A stretch of DNA of 61,943 bases from Cellulomonas hominis (GTDB taxonomy: Bacteria; Actinomycetota; Actinomycetes; Actinomycetales; Cellulomonadaceae): contig NZ_CABEGA010000020.1 in assembly GCF_901521055.1 (NCBI RefSeq), positions 1-61,943 on the forward strand, written 5' to 3'. Of the stretch, positions 45,153 through 53,377 are shown one piece after another. The notes beneath the pieces are model-generated. The model was not told where the DNA came from and did no database searches. It saw only the letters and a program-made list of their open reading frames with translations. A program made the position numbers and the translations under genes. Each line of letters starts with the position of its first letter. Positions within the stretch are counted from its first letter, which is position 1.

Positions 45153-46124
45153 ATGAGGGTGGACGACGCGGTTCCCGACGTGCTCGGCGGCGACTGGGTG
45201 CAGCGCACCCTGCACCTGGTGCCGGACGCCCAGGGCGACCCCGTCGCCACGCTCGTCCACCGGCGGGACGCCGGCGCGGACCGCACCCGGCCGGCGGTGC
45301 TCTACGTGCACGGGTTCGTCGACTACTTCTTCCAGACCCACGTCGCGGACGCCCTCGCCGAGCGCGGCTACGACCTGTACGCCCTCGACCTGCGCGACTA
45401 CGGCCGCTCGATCCGCCCGGGTCGGGAGCCCAACGACACCCGGGAGCTCGCGGTCTACGCGGAGGAGATGGACGCGGCCCTCCGGCTGGTCCGCGCGGAG
45501 CACGACCGCGTCGTCCTGCTCGGCCACTCGACCGGCGGGCTGGTCGCGGCGCTGTGGGCCCACCACCGGCGGGGCCGCGGCCGCGTCGACGCGGTGGTGC
45601 TCAACAGCCCGTGGCTGGCCGTGCGGGGGTCGTGGTTGGAGCGCCGGGTCCTGGCCCCCCTGCTGGACCACGTGGTCGGCCGGGTCGCGCCGGGGGTGAT
45701 CGTGTCCCGCATCGGCGAGCACTACGGCCGTGCCCTGCACGTCGACGGCGGCGGCGAGTGGACGTACGACCTCGCGTGGAAGCCGCACGAGGGCTTCCCC
45801 GTGCGCGCCGGGTTCGTCCGGGCCGTGCGCCGCGGCCACACCGAGGTCGCGCGGGGCCTGGACATCGACGTGCCGGTGCTCGTGCTCGCGTCCGACGCGA
45901 GCGGCCCGGACGACCGCTGGCACGACGGCCTGCTCACCACCGACTCCGTGCTGGAGGTCGCCGACATGCGGCGCCTCGCGCCCCGGCTGGGCCCCGACGT
46001 GACGTACGAGGAGATCGGCGGGGGAGCGCACGACCTGGCGTTGTCCCCGCTGCCGGCGCGGACCCGGTACCTGGACGACGTCGTCGAGTGGCTGGACGTC
46101 ACCCTGTCGCGGGCGGGCGCCTGA
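45153..46124 (+). CDS. Alpha/beta hydrolase (lysophospholipase-like)
   Basis: This 323-residue cytosolic hydrolase has the oxyanion strand [37 protein letters not shown], nucleophile Ser in [15 protein letters not shown], an acidic residue in [13 protein letters not shown] and the catalytic His in [10 protein letters not shown]. The substrate is unknown; monoacylglycerol lipase-type activity is likely. ATG 45153 is preferred over ATG 45144 because GACGAT lies exactly 7 nt upstream, the leaderless spacing. It diverges from the cysK leader. Confidence 0.85.
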   Translation: MRVDDAVPDVLGGDWVQRTLHLVPDAQGDPVATLVHRRDAGADRTRPAVLYVHGFVDYFFQTHVADALAERGYDLYALDLRDYGRSIRPGREPNDTRELAVYAEEMDAALRLVRAEHDRVVLLGHSTGGLVAALWAHHRRGRGRVDAVVLNSPWLAVRGSWLERRVLAPLLDHVVGRVAPGVIVSRIGEHYGRALHVDGGGEWTYDLAWKPHEGFPVRAGFVRAVRRGHTEVARGLDIDVPVLVLASDASGPDDRWHDGLLTTDSVLEVADMRRLAPRLGPDVTYEEIGGGAHDLALSPLPARTRYLDDVVEWLDVTLSRAGA

Positions 46125-46145
46125 CGCCTCCCCGGTGATCAGCGC

Positions 46146-46322
46146 TCATGTGACGGCAGACAGCAGGACCAGCATGCCGAGGAGCCCGGCGCACCACACG
46201 GCCAGCGGCACCAGCCGCATCCGGGGGCTCCGGCTCCGCATCCGCCGGCTCCATGCGAGCACGCCGACGGTCAGCGCCGCCAGGCCGAGGAACGGGAGCG
46301 CGAGGACGAGGACGTCGGGCAC
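46146..46322 (-). CDS. Small two-helix membrane protein, function unknown
   Basis: A GTG at 46322 opens a 58-residue frame with two clear hydrophobic helices (VLVLALPFLGLAALTVGVLAW and VPLAVWCAGLLGMLVLLSAV) joined by a basic loop RRMRSRSPRMR. The hydrophobic/basic alternation and codon bias look genuine. It is 53 nt downstream of the SCO1664-like gene on the same strand and converges with the hydrolase 21 bp away. I do not recognise a family. No good Shine-Dalgarno sequence is visible. Confidence 0.5.
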   Translation of the reverse strand: MPDVLVLALPFLGLAALTVGVLAWSRRMRSRSPRMRLVPLAVWCAGLLGMLVLLSAVT

Positions 46323-46375
46323 GACCTGATCCGACCACGGGCCGCCGCGACGCGCCAGGTCACCGGGGGTGCCGG

Positions 46376-47167
46376 TCAGAACAGCGGCCAGGGCACGGCC
46401 GGCATCTCGCCCTCGGGGCCGGGGAACCGCGCTTCGGCCAGCAGCCGCTCGCACCGTGTCCGCAGCGCCGTGAGCTCCGAGTCGGCCAGCAGCGGCCGCA
46501 GGCGCTCGCCGAGGTCCGCGTCGAGCGCGTCGCGCACCCGCGTGACCACGGCGCGCTCGTCGTCGTGCAGCTCCTCGCCGACCCAGCCCCACAGCACGGT
46601 GCGGAGCCTCGGCTCGACGTGGAACGTCACCCCGTGGTCCACGCCGAGGCGGCGCCCGTCCGGGAGCGGCAGCACGTGGCCGCCCTTGCGGTCGGCGTTG
46701 TTGACGACCACGTCGAACAGGGCCAGCCGGCGCAGCGCCGCGGAGTCCTCGTGCACGAGCGTCACGGGGTCGCCGTCTTCGTCACCGCCCTCCAGCACCG
46801 CGCGCCAGCCCTCCGCCGGCACGTCCGGGGTGGGCACGACGTCGACGGGGTCCTGGTCCGGGTCCGGCTCCTGCCAGAGCTGGACCATGCCGGGGCCGAG
46901 CGGGCCGTCCCGGAGCCAGGTGCGCGGGACCACGCCCCAGCCGCCGGCCTCCGACACCAGATACGCCGCCGCCTCGCGGTGCGCGAGCGTGCCGTCCGGG
47001 AAGTCCCAGAGCGGCTTCTCGCCCGCGACGGGCTTGTAGACGACCTGGACGTCCCCGATCCGGGCGAGGAACGTCGCGTTGGACGCGACGGTGATGCGGC
47101 CGACGACCTCGAGCGGGCCGTCGAGGGCGTCGCCGTCCGGGTCCTCCGCCGGGTCCGGGGCGGTCAC
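46376..47167 (-). CDS. SCO1664 family protein
   Basis: This 263-residue protein matches the actinobacterial SCO1664 family, distantly related to phosphatidylinositol 3/4-kinase-like folds. Features are VQVVYKPVAGEKPLWDFPDGTLAHREAAAYLV, FDVVVNNADRKGGHVLPLPDGR and GVDHGVTFHVEPRLRTVLWGW, which resemble kinase catalytic and metal loops (NNADRKGGH and VDHG). The activity is not established. It is the third gene of a conserved trio; its GTG overlaps the DUF3090 stop by four bases. Confidence 0.88.
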   Translation of the reverse strand: MTAPDPAEDPDGDALDGPLEVVGRITVASNATFLARIGDVQVVYKPVAGEKPLWDFPDGTLAHREAAAYLVSEAGGWGVVPRTWLRDGPLGPGMVQLWQEPDPDQDPVDVVPTPDVPAEGWRAVLEGGDEDGDPVTLVHEDSAALRRLALFDVVVNNADRKGGHVLPLPDGRRLGVDHGVTFHVEPRLRTVLWGWVGEELHDDERAVVTRVRDALDADLGERLRPLLADSELTALRTRCERLLAEARFPGPEGEMPAVPWPLF

Positions 47168-47724
47168 CAGGTCTCGGGCGCCGCGCAGTCGTGGCCGTCC
47201 GGGTCCATCGGCTCGCCGCAGCGCGGGCACGCCGGCCGGCCGGCCCGGACCACGCGGCGCGCGCGCTCGGCGAACGCCCGTGCGGTCCCGACCGGCATCC
47301 GCAGCACCAGGGCCTCCTCCGGCTCCGGGTCCTCCTCCACGAGCCGGGCGGCCTCCTCCTCGGACTCGACCACCAGGAGCGGGTACGCCTCCACGACGAC
47401 CTGCGCGGTGGACCGGTCGAAGTGCAGGCGCATCTGACCGAGCCGGAAGTCCTCCTCGACGGGCTGCTCGACCGGGCCGTCGTCGACCAGCTCGGGGAGC
47501 GCCGTGGCGGGCACGCTGAACCGGTTCCCGTCCTCCGCCATCAGGTCGTCGAGCACCTCGTCGATCTTGTCGGCGAGGGACGCGGCCCACTCCTTCTCCA
47601 TCGCGATGGAGGTCAGCCGGCGACCGGTGCGGGCCTGCAGGTAGAAGGTGCGGGCGCCCGGGCGCCCGACGGTGCCGATGACGACGCGGTCGGGCCAGTC
47701 GTGCTCGTGGAGGAGAGTCGCCAT
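47164..47724 (-). CDS. DUF3090 family protein
   Basis: This 186-residue protein is the middle member of the trio. It shows the DUF3090 pattern RVVIGTVGRPGARTFYLQARTG and EKEWAASLADKIDEVLDDL, and a C-terminal zinc-ribbon-like C-x2-C (ACPRCGEPMDPDGHDCA). The function is unknown. The -10 hexamer TAGCAT lies 6 nt before its ATG and overlaps the stop codon of the upstream gene, so it can be transcribed as a leaderless mRNA in addition to read-through. Confidence 0.9.
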   Translation of the reverse strand: MATLLHEHDWPDRVVIGTVGRPGARTFYLQARTGRRLTSIAMEKEWAASLADKIDEVLDDLMAEDGNRFSVPATALPELVDDGPVEQPVEEDFRLGQMRLHFDRSTAQVVVEAYPLLVVESEEEAARLVEEDPEPEEALVLRMPVGTARAFAERARRVVRAGRPACPRCGEPMDPDGHDCAAPETW

Positions 47725-47733
47725 GCCCCCATG

Positions 47734-48450
47734 CTAGGAGCGGTCACCGACAGCGGCGCGGGACGCCCCGTGCCCGGCCCCGCCGCCGACGGGCGCGTCT
47801 CCCGCGGGGCCCGCGGCGCGCAGCCACGACAGGTCGCCGGCGTCCGTGTTCGTCGCGACGACGTCCGGCCGGGCGGGGCCGTACCGCACGACCGACACCG
47901 AGGCCGGGCCCGCGCTCAGCCGCTGGAACAGGTCCAGGTGCATGCCCAGGGCGTCCGCGAGCACGGCCTTGACGATGTCCCCGTGGGTGACCGCGGCCCA
48001 GACCGCCCCCGGCCCGTGCTCGGCCTCGACCGCGGCGTCGAGCTCCCGGACGGCCGCCACGGCGCGGGCCTGCATCGCGGCGAGCGACTCGCCGCCCGGG
48101 AAGACCGCCGCGCTCGGCTGCGTCTGCACGGTGGCCCACAGCGGCTCGGACGTCAGGTCGCGCAGCGTCCGGCCCTGCCACGCGCCGTAGTCGCACTCGG
48201 TGAGCCGGTCCTCCACCGGCGTCCGCGGCGCGGCGTCCTGCCGCTCGACGATCGCCTGCGCGGTCTCGCGGCAGCGCTCGAGCGGGCTGCTGACCACGGC
48301 GACCAGCGGGACGACGGCGAGCCGCTCGCCGGTCCGCGCCGCCTGCTCACGCCCGGTCGCGTCGAGCAGGACCCCGGGGGTGCGCCCTGCCAGGACGCCG
48401 TCGGCGTTCGCGGTGGTGCGGCCGTGGCGGACGAGGAGGACGGTGGCCAT
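47734..48450 (-). CDS. Histidine-phosphatase superfamily protein, MSMEG_4193 type
   Basis: This 238-residue protein is a phosphoglycerate-mutase-like phosphatase. The catalytic motif LVRHGRTTANADG (His9) and the second His in AVTHGDIVKAVLADALG are present, as is the acid residue region LTECDYGAWQGR. It belongs to the actinobacterial subgroup always found with DUF3090 and SCO1664, which implies a shared but undefined pathway. The ATG at 48450 follows TAGGCT by 6 nt (leaderless). Confidence 0.9.
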   Translation of the reverse strand: MATVLLVRHGRTTANADGVLAGRTPGVLLDATGREQAARTGERLAVVPLVAVVSSPLERCRETAQAIVERQDAAPRTPVEDRLTECDYGAWQGRTLRDLTSEPLWATVQTQPSAAVFPGGESLAAMQARAVAAVRELDAAVEAEHGPGAVWAAVTHGDIVKAVLADALGMHLDLFQRLSAGPASVSVVRYGPARPDVVATNTDAGDLSWLRAAGPAGDAPVGGGAGHGASRAAVGDRS

Positions 48451-48499
48451 GCGCGCAGCCTAGGCACGGCGAGGGGGCCGCGTGGGCTACCGTCGGCCG
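48451..48499. promoter_or_regulatory. Compact divergent leaderless promoter region
   Basis: Only 49 bp separate two start codons. TAGGCT (48457-48462, minus) lies 6 nt from the ATG at 48450, and TACCGT (48488-48493, plus) lies 6 nt from the GTG at 48500. Each -35 must fall beside or under the other promoter's -10. Confidence 0.6.
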
Positions 48500-49765
48500 G
48501 TGCGGACGGCGGGAGTGGTCGGCGGCGGTCCTGCGGGGCTGGTCGCCGCGGAGGTGCTGGCCCGGTCGGGCGTGGCCGTCACGGTCTACGACCGGATGCC
48601 GTCGGTCAGCCGCAAGCTGCTGCTCGCCGGGCACGGCGGCCTCAACATCACGCACTCCGAGGACCGGGAGCGGATGCTCGCCCGCTACGGCGCCTCGGCG
48701 GACCGGCTCGCGCCGATGATCGACGCGTTCACCCCCGCGGACCTGCGCGCGTGGTGCGCGGGGCTGGGGGAGCCGACGTTCGTCGGGTCGAGCGGGCGCG
48801 TCTTCCCGCAGTCGTTCCGGGCGACGCCGCTGGTCCGCGCCTGGCTGACCCGGCTCGACGGTCTCGGGGTGCGCCTCGAGAAGCGGCAGCGCTGGACCGG
48901 CTGGACCGCCGACGGCGCGGGGCTGCGGCTGACGGCCGTCGGCGGCGCCACCGACGGCGCCGAGCGGGAGGTGCGGCACGACGTCGTGCTGTTCGCGCTC
49001 GGCGGCGCGTCGTGGCCGCGGCTCGGTGCCGACGGCAGCTGGATCGACGCGTTCGCCCGCCGCGGGGTGGCGGTCGCGCCGCTGCGGGCGGCCAATGTCG
49101 GGATGCGCGTCGGCTGGACGGCCGAGTTCGCCGACCGGTTCCAGGGCGTGCCGCTCAAGAGCGTCGCCCTGACCGTCCGCGGCCAGGACGCGGCGCCGGT
49201 GCGCGGGGACGCGATGGTGACCCGGACCGGCATCGAGGGCGGCCCGGTCTACGCGAGCGGTGCCGCGGTCCGCGCCGCGCTCGACGCCGACGGCCGGTGC
49301 GTCCTCGAGGTGGACCTGCGCCCCGACCTGACCGCTGCCCGGCTGGCCGAGCGGCTGGCGCGTCGCCGACCCCGGGACTCCCGGTCGAGCTGGCTGCAGC
49401 GGTCGATCGGCCTGGACCGGGTCGCGATCGCCCTGCTGCGCGAGGCGACCGGGAACGCGGTGCCCGACGACCCCGCCGCGGTGGCCGCCCTGGTGAAGGC
49501 GGTGCCCGTGGTGGTCACCGCGACGATGCCCATCGACAAGGCGATCTCCAGCGCGGGCGGCATCCGCTGGTCCGAGGTGGACGACGCGCTGATGCTGCGG
49601 GCGCTGCCCGGCACGTTCGTCGCGGGGGAGATGCTCGACTGGGAGGCGCCCACCGGCGGGTACCTGCTGCAGGCGTCCTTCAGCACGGGTGTCGCCGCGG
49701 CGCACGGGATGCTCGCGTGGCTCGGTCGAGCAGGGGAGCGGATGACGGGAATCGAACCCGCGTAG
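48500..49765 (+). CDS. TIGR03862/HI0933-like FAD-dependent flavoprotein
   Basis: This 421-residue protein has an N-terminal FAD-binding GGGPAG motif (residues 7-12) and the HI0933-family signature RKLLLAGHGGLNITHSED. GGPVYASGAAVR and AGEMLDWEAPTGGYLLQASFSTGVAAAHGM bind the cofactor near the C-terminus. The redox reaction is unknown. GTG 48500 follows TACCGT by 6 nt. The last nine codons and the TAG stop lie inside the antisense strand of the tRNA-Gly gene, with a 29-nt overlap. Confidence 0.88.
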   Translation: MRTAGVVGGGPAGLVAAEVLARSGVAVTVYDRMPSVSRKLLLAGHGGLNITHSEDRERMLARYGASADRLAPMIDAFTPADLRAWCAGLGEPTFVGSSGRVFPQSFRATPLVRAWLTRLDGLGVRLEKRQRWTGWTADGAGLRLTAVGGATDGAEREVRHDVVLFALGGASWPRLGADGSWIDAFARRGVAVAPLRAANVGMRVGWTAEFADRFQGVPLKSVALTVRGQDAAPVRGDAMVTRTGIEGGPVYASGAAVRAALDADGRCVLEVDLRPDLTAARLAERLARRRPRDSRSSWLQRSIGLDRVAIALLREATGNAVPDDPAAVAALVKAVPVVVTATMPIDKAISSAGGIRWSEVDDALMLRALPGTFVAGEMLDWEAPTGGYLLQASFSTGVAAAHGMLAWLGRAGERMTGIEPA

Positions 49766-49807
49766 CCAGTTTGGAAGACTGGGGCTCTACCATTGAGCTA
49801 CATCCGC
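49737..49807 (-). tRNA. tRNA-Gly (anticodon TCC)
   Basis: The minus strand folds as a 71-nt cloverleaf: acceptor GCGGATG/CATCCGC, T-loop GGTTCGATTCC and anticodon TCC (complement of 49773-49775) in CTTCCAA. The discriminator base is U, as expected for tRNA-Gly. CCA is not encoded. Its 3' part overlaps the end of the convergent flavoprotein gene. Confidence 0.95.
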
Positions 49808-49886
49808 GCAGGCCCGCCAGGGCGAGCCGCCGGACCAGGGTACCGGGTCCGGCGCCGGACCCCACGCCACTAGACTCGCCCCCGCA

Positions 49887-49960
49887 CGGGATGTGGCGCA
49901 GGTTGGTAGCGCGTCCGCTTTGGGAGCGGAAGGTCGTCGGTTCGAATCCGTCCATCCCGA
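49887..49960 (+). tRNA. tRNA-Pro (anticodon TGG)
   Basis: This is a 74-nt cloverleaf with acceptor CGGGATG/CATCCCG, D-loop GTTGGTAGC, anticodon TGG (49921-49923) in CTTTGGGA, and T-loop GGTTCGAATCC. The discriminator is A. CCA is not encoded. TAGACT at 49871-49876 is a well-placed -10. Confidence 0.95.
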
Positions 49961-49990
49961 CTCCGCTTCTCTCGTCCGAGGACCGCGCGC

Positions 49991-50920
49991 ATGGCCGTCG
50001 ACGCCGCCGAGCTCGGCCCCGTCCTCCGTCTGCTCGCCGACCGGGTGCCCGGACTGGTCCCCGACGCCTGGGTGCCGTCCGTGCAGGGCGCGGTGGGCCA
50101 CGTGGTCGGCGCGACCGGCCCGTCCGGCGACCGCTACGTGCTCAAGGTGCTCCCGCCGGCCGTCGCGGACCGGCTGCCGGCGGAGGTCGCGGCGCTGGGA
50201 CTGCTCGCCGGCGTGCCGGAGGTCCCCGTGCCCGCGGTCGTCGCGCACGGCGCCGCGCCGGACGGCGGCGGGTACCTGCTCATGACGCGGCTCGACGGCG
50301 TCCGGTGGGCCGACCGCCGGGCGCGGCTGGACGCGACGACGACCTCCGACCTCACCGCCGAGGTCGGGCGGGCGCTGCGCCGGGTGCACGGAGTCCCGGG
50401 CCCCTGGTTCGGTGAGCTGACGGGCCAGGGGCCGAGGTGGTCGACCGCGTGGGACCGGGTGCAGGCGCGCACCGACGAGCTGCTGGCCGACTACCGCCGG
50501 GTCGGTGGCGCGGCGGACCTGGAGAGCCGGGTCCGGGCGCTGGTGCGCGACCACCGCCACGCGTTCCGGGCCTGCGAGGGCCCGGTGCTGTGCCACCGCG
50601 ACCTGGTCGACGGGAACGTGCTCGTGTCCGACGACGACGCCGCGCGGCTCTCCGGGGTGGTCGACCTGGAGCGTGCGGGGTGGGACGACCCGGTGGCGGA
50701 CCTCGCGCTGACGCTGTCGCACGTCCGGCAGCACGTCCCGGGGGACGCGGAGGTGCTCGTCGCGGGGTACGGGGCGCTGGGGCCGGACGAGCAGGCGCGC
50801 CTGGGCGTGCACGAGGTGCTGCACCTCGTCGCCGAGCTGTCGTGGGTGGCGCACGACCGGCCGGCGGGCTGGCGGGAGTCGGTCGAGCGGCTCGACGGCC
50901 TGGTGCGTGCGCGGGTGTGA
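49991..50920 (+). CDS. Aminoglycoside phosphotransferase-family kinase
   Basis: This 309-residue APH-fold kinase has the catalytic loop LCHRDLVDGNVL (H-x-D-x4-N) and metal motif VVDLERAGWDDPVADLAL (D-x-E variant). The ATP-binding Lys is in YVLKVLPPAVAD. Such proteins phosphorylate small metabolites or antibiotics; the substrate is unknown and resistance should not be assumed. ATG 49991 lies 31 bp after tRNA-Pro, so it could be transcribed from the tRNA promoter. Confidence 0.82.
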   Translation: MAVDAAELGPVLRLLADRVPGLVPDAWVPSVQGAVGHVVGATGPSGDRYVLKVLPPAVADRLPAEVAALGLLAGVPEVPVPAVVAHGAAPDGGGYLLMTRLDGVRWADRRARLDATTTSDLTAEVGRALRRVHGVPGPWFGELTGQGPRWSTAWDRVQARTDELLADYRRVGGAADLESRVRALVRDHRHAFRACEGPVLCHRDLVDGNVLVSDDDAARLSGVVDLERAGWDDPVADLALTLSHVRQHVPGDAEVLVAGYGALGPDEQARLGVHEVLHLVAELSWVAHDRPAGWRESVERLDGLVRARV

Positions 50921-50944
50921 GCGAGTCGCCGGTGTGGTGTGATG

Positions 50945-50964
50945 GGTAGACGAGATCGTCTACC
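50945..50964 (+). promoter_or_regulatory. 20-bp palindromic operator candidate upstream of the DoxX gene
   Basis: GGTAGACGA-GA-TCGTCTACC is a perfect 9-bp inverted repeat with a 2-bp centre, ending 13 bp before the ATG and 1 bp before the Shine-Dalgarno site. The form resembles TetR-type operators. No regulator gene is adjacent, so the binding protein would be encoded elsewhere. Confidence 0.6.
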
Positions 50965-50977
50965 TGAGGAGCCCGCC

Positions 50978-51436
50978 ATGGCACGCGCAGAGCACGGCAC
51001 CCCCGAGGGACCCGAGGCGCGGCCGGTACGCAGCCCCCTGCGGACGGCGGGCCGGATCGCGCTCGGCGCCGTGCTGGTGTTCGCGGGCACCAGCCACCTG
51101 ACCTTCGCGCGTGAGGAGTTCCAGGCGCAGGTGCCCGGGTGGGTGCCGGTGGACGAGGACGCGGTGGTGCTCGGCTCGGGCGTCGTCGAGATCACGCTGG
51201 GGACGGCGCTCGCGGTCGCCCCGCGGCGGTACCGCACGGCGGTCGGCTGGCTGGCGGCGGCGTTCTTCGTCGCGATCTTCCCCGGGAACGTCTCGCAGCA
51301 CGTCACGCGCACCGACGCCTTCGGGCTGGACTCCGACGCCAAGCGGCTGGCCCGGCTGCCCTTCCAGGCGCTCCTCGTCGCGTGGTCGCTCTGGTCCACC
51401 GGCGCGTGGCGCGCCTGGCGCCGCCGCCCCCGCTGA
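50978..51436 (+). CDS. DoxX-like small membrane protein
   Basis: This 152-residue protein has four hydrophobic helices in the DoxX arrangement: IALGAVLVFAGTSHLTFAREEF, VVEITLGTALAVAPRRYR, LAAAFFVAIFPGNVSQHV and FQALLVAWSLWSTGAW. DoxX proteins are linked to redox and thiol-stress membrane complexes in mycobacteria. GAGGAG lies 6 nt before the ATG and a 20-bp palindrome just upstream suggests tight repression. Confidence 0.8.
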   Translation: MARAEHGTPEGPEARPVRSPLRTAGRIALGAVLVFAGTSHLTFAREEFQAQVPGWVPVDEDAVVLGSGVVEITLGTALAVAPRRYRTAVGWLAAAFFVAIFPGNVSQHVTRTDAFGLDSDAKRLARLPFQALLVAWSLWSTGAWRAWRRRPR

Positions 51437-51461
51437 CGGGAGCGCGCCCGGCGCCGCGTCC

Positions 51462-51533
51462 GCCGAGGTCGTCACACCGTCACGAGGTCGTCCCGCAGAC
51501 CTGACGACCTCGTGCACGACTGACGACCTCGGC
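51462..51533. repeat. 72-bp nested palindrome upstream of tig
   Basis: Two nested perfect inverted repeats share a core. The outer arms are 13 bp (51462-51474 with 51521-51533, left arm GCCGAGGTCGTCA) and the inner arms 12 bp (51481-51492 with 51503-51514, left arm CACGAGGTCGTC). The arms on each side are also direct repeats of CGAGGTCGTC. It lies in the 306-bp gap between the DoxX gene and tig, ahead of the tig -10 candidate TACGAT at about 51586. Confidence 0.8.
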
Positions 51534-51742
51534 CGCGGTGGGCGACCCGCGCCGGCCGTCCGGTTTCGCGGCGGCGTGCGCCCGTGGCGTACGATCGTCC
51601 GGCCGGTGCGCGCGTCCAGTCATGCCCGCACGCGCCGAAGCGTGCCGCCCACGGGGGAGCGAGGATCCGCCTCGCCGGTGCGCCCGAGCTCCCCACGCCG
51701 GACCCCCGGCGCAGACCGTCCGAGCAGTTGGAGACCACTGAA

Positions 51743-53152
51743 GTGAAGAGCGCCGTCGAGACCCTGGAGCCCACCAAGGTCAGGCTGACCGTCGAGGTTC
51801 CGTACGACGAGCTCAAGCCGAGCATCGATCACGCCTACGCGCACATCGCGGAGCAGGTGACGATCCCCGGCTTCCGCAAGGGCAAGGTCCCGCCGCGGAT
51901 CATCGACCAGCGCGTCGGCCGCCCCGCGGTGATGGAGCACGCCGTCAACGAGGGCCTGTCCGGCTTCTACGCCGAGGCCGTCCGCGAGAACAAGCTGCGC
52001 CCGCTCGGCCAGCCCGAGGTCGACGTCACCAAGGTCCCCGGCCTGGTGGCGGGCGACACGGACGGCGACCTGGTCTTCACGGCCGAGGTCGAGGTCCGCC
52101 CCGAGATCGAGGTCCCCGCGCTGGACGGGCTGTCCGTCACGGTCGAGGGCCCGGAGGTCACGGACGAGGACGTGCAGGGCCGCCTGGACGCGCTGCGCGA
52201 GCGCTTCGGCACCCTGGTCGGCGTCGACCGCCCGGCCGCCGAGAAGGACTTCGCCGTGATCGACCTGGTCGCGAAGATCGCCGACGAGGAGGTCGACACC
52301 GTCTCCGGCGTCTCCTACCAGATCGGCTCGGGCAACATGCTCGAGGGCCTGGACGAGGCGCTGACGGGCCTGTCGGCCGGCGAGACCACGACCTTCGAGA
52401 CCACGCTGGTCGGCGGCGACCACGCCGGCGAGGTCGCGCAGGTCACGGTGACCGCGAGCTCCGTCAAGGAGCGCGAGCTGCCCGAGGCCGACGACGACTT
52501 CGCCCAGATGGCCTCGGAGTTCGACACGATCGACGAGCTGATGGCGGACCTGCGCGAGCAGGCGTCCAAGATCAAGGCGCAGAACCAGGCCGTGCAGGCC
52601 CGCGACGTCCTGCTGGAGCAGCTGCTCGAGCAGGTCGAGATCCCGGTCCCGCAGGGCGCCGTCGAGGCCGAGGTGCACCGTCACCTCGAGTCCGAGGGCC
52701 GCCTGGAGGACGACGTGCACCGCGCCGAGGTCGCCGAGCAGGCCACCACCGCGCTGCGCAACCAGATCCTCCTGGACACCCTGGCCGAGAACCTCGAGGT
52801 CAAGGTCAACCAGGGCGAGCTCGTCGACTACCTGGTGAGCGCGTCCCGCCAGTACGGCATGGACCCGAACACCTTCATCCAGACCATCGACCAGCAGGGC
52901 CAGATCCCGGCCATGGTGGCGGAGGTCGCGCGCTCGAAGGCGCTGGCCGTCGCGCTGCGCCGTGTCGCCGTCGTCGACGGTGCCGGTGCCCCGGTGGACC
53001 TGTCCGAGTTCATCGGCACGGACGAGGAGGACGCCGCGCAGTCGGCCCTCGAGGACGCCGTGCAGACGGCCGCGGCCGACGGTGCCGACGTCGAGGAGCC
53101 CACGGAGGCCGCCGAGGCCCCCGAGGCGACCGAGGACGACGCCAAGGCCTGA
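51743..53152 (+). CDS. tig: Trigger factor, ribosome-associated chaperone and prolyl isomerase
   Basis: This 469-residue chaperone binds nascent chains at the ribosome exit. The N-terminal ribosome-binding domain ends in the signature [17 protein letters not shown]. The FKBP-type PPIase domain (about 160-240) and the helical C-terminal substrate cradle follow. An acidic Ala/Glu-rich tail of about 50 residues ends the protein, as in other actinomycetes. The GTG at 51743 gives [20 protein letters not shown], the family start. The -10 candidate at about 51586 implies a 5' UTR near 150 nt. A strong terminator separates it from clpP1. Confidence 0.97.
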   Translation: MKSAVETLEPTKVRLTVEVPYDELKPSIDHAYAHIAEQVTIPGFRKGKVPPRIIDQRVGRPAVMEHAVNEGLSGFYAEAVRENKLRPLGQPEVDVTKVPGLVAGDTDGDLVFTAEVEVRPEIEVPALDGLSVTVEGPEVTDEDVQGRLDALRERFGTLVGVDRPAAEKDFAVIDLVAKIADEEVDTVSGVSYQIGSGNMLEGLDEALTGLSAGETTTFETTLVGGDHAGEVAQVTVTASSVKERELPEADDDFAQMASEFDTIDELMADLREQASKIKAQNQAVQARDVLLEQLLEQVEIPVPQGAVEAEVHRHLESEGRLEDDVHRAEVAEQATTALRNQILLDTLAENLEVKVNQGELVDYLVSASRQYGMDPNTFIQTIDQQGQIPAMVAEVARSKALAVALRRVAVVDGAGAPVDLSEFIGTDEEDAAQSALEDAVQTAAADGADVEEPTEAAEAPEATEDDAKA

Positions 53153-53164
53153 CCCGCTCGACGA

Positions 53165-53195
53165 GGGCCCCGCACCGCGCGCCGGTGCGGGGCCC
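53165..53195 (+). terminator. Terminator after tig
   Basis: A perfect 13-bp stem (53165-53177 with 53183-53195, left arm GGGCCCCGCACCG) with a 5-nt loop starts 12 nt after the tig stop. Confidence 0.85.
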
Positions 53196-53377
53196 CCGTG
53201 CATCCCGGCACACCCGACGAGCGCCCCGCCCGGCGCCCCGCCCACGTGCGCCGACAGCGAAACGGGCGCCGGGCGGGACGAACCGCAGGTGGGCCGGGCG
53301 TTAGGGTCGCTGCAACAGCACGGCCCGCCCCGGGGTCACCGGCGCGGGCAGAGCACAAGCCTGACGAGGGAGCCTTC

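Noticed and set aside
49991..50920. Aminoglycoside resistance gene
   Set aside because: Only the general APH kinase fold is visible; no resistance subgroup motif or mobile context supports it.
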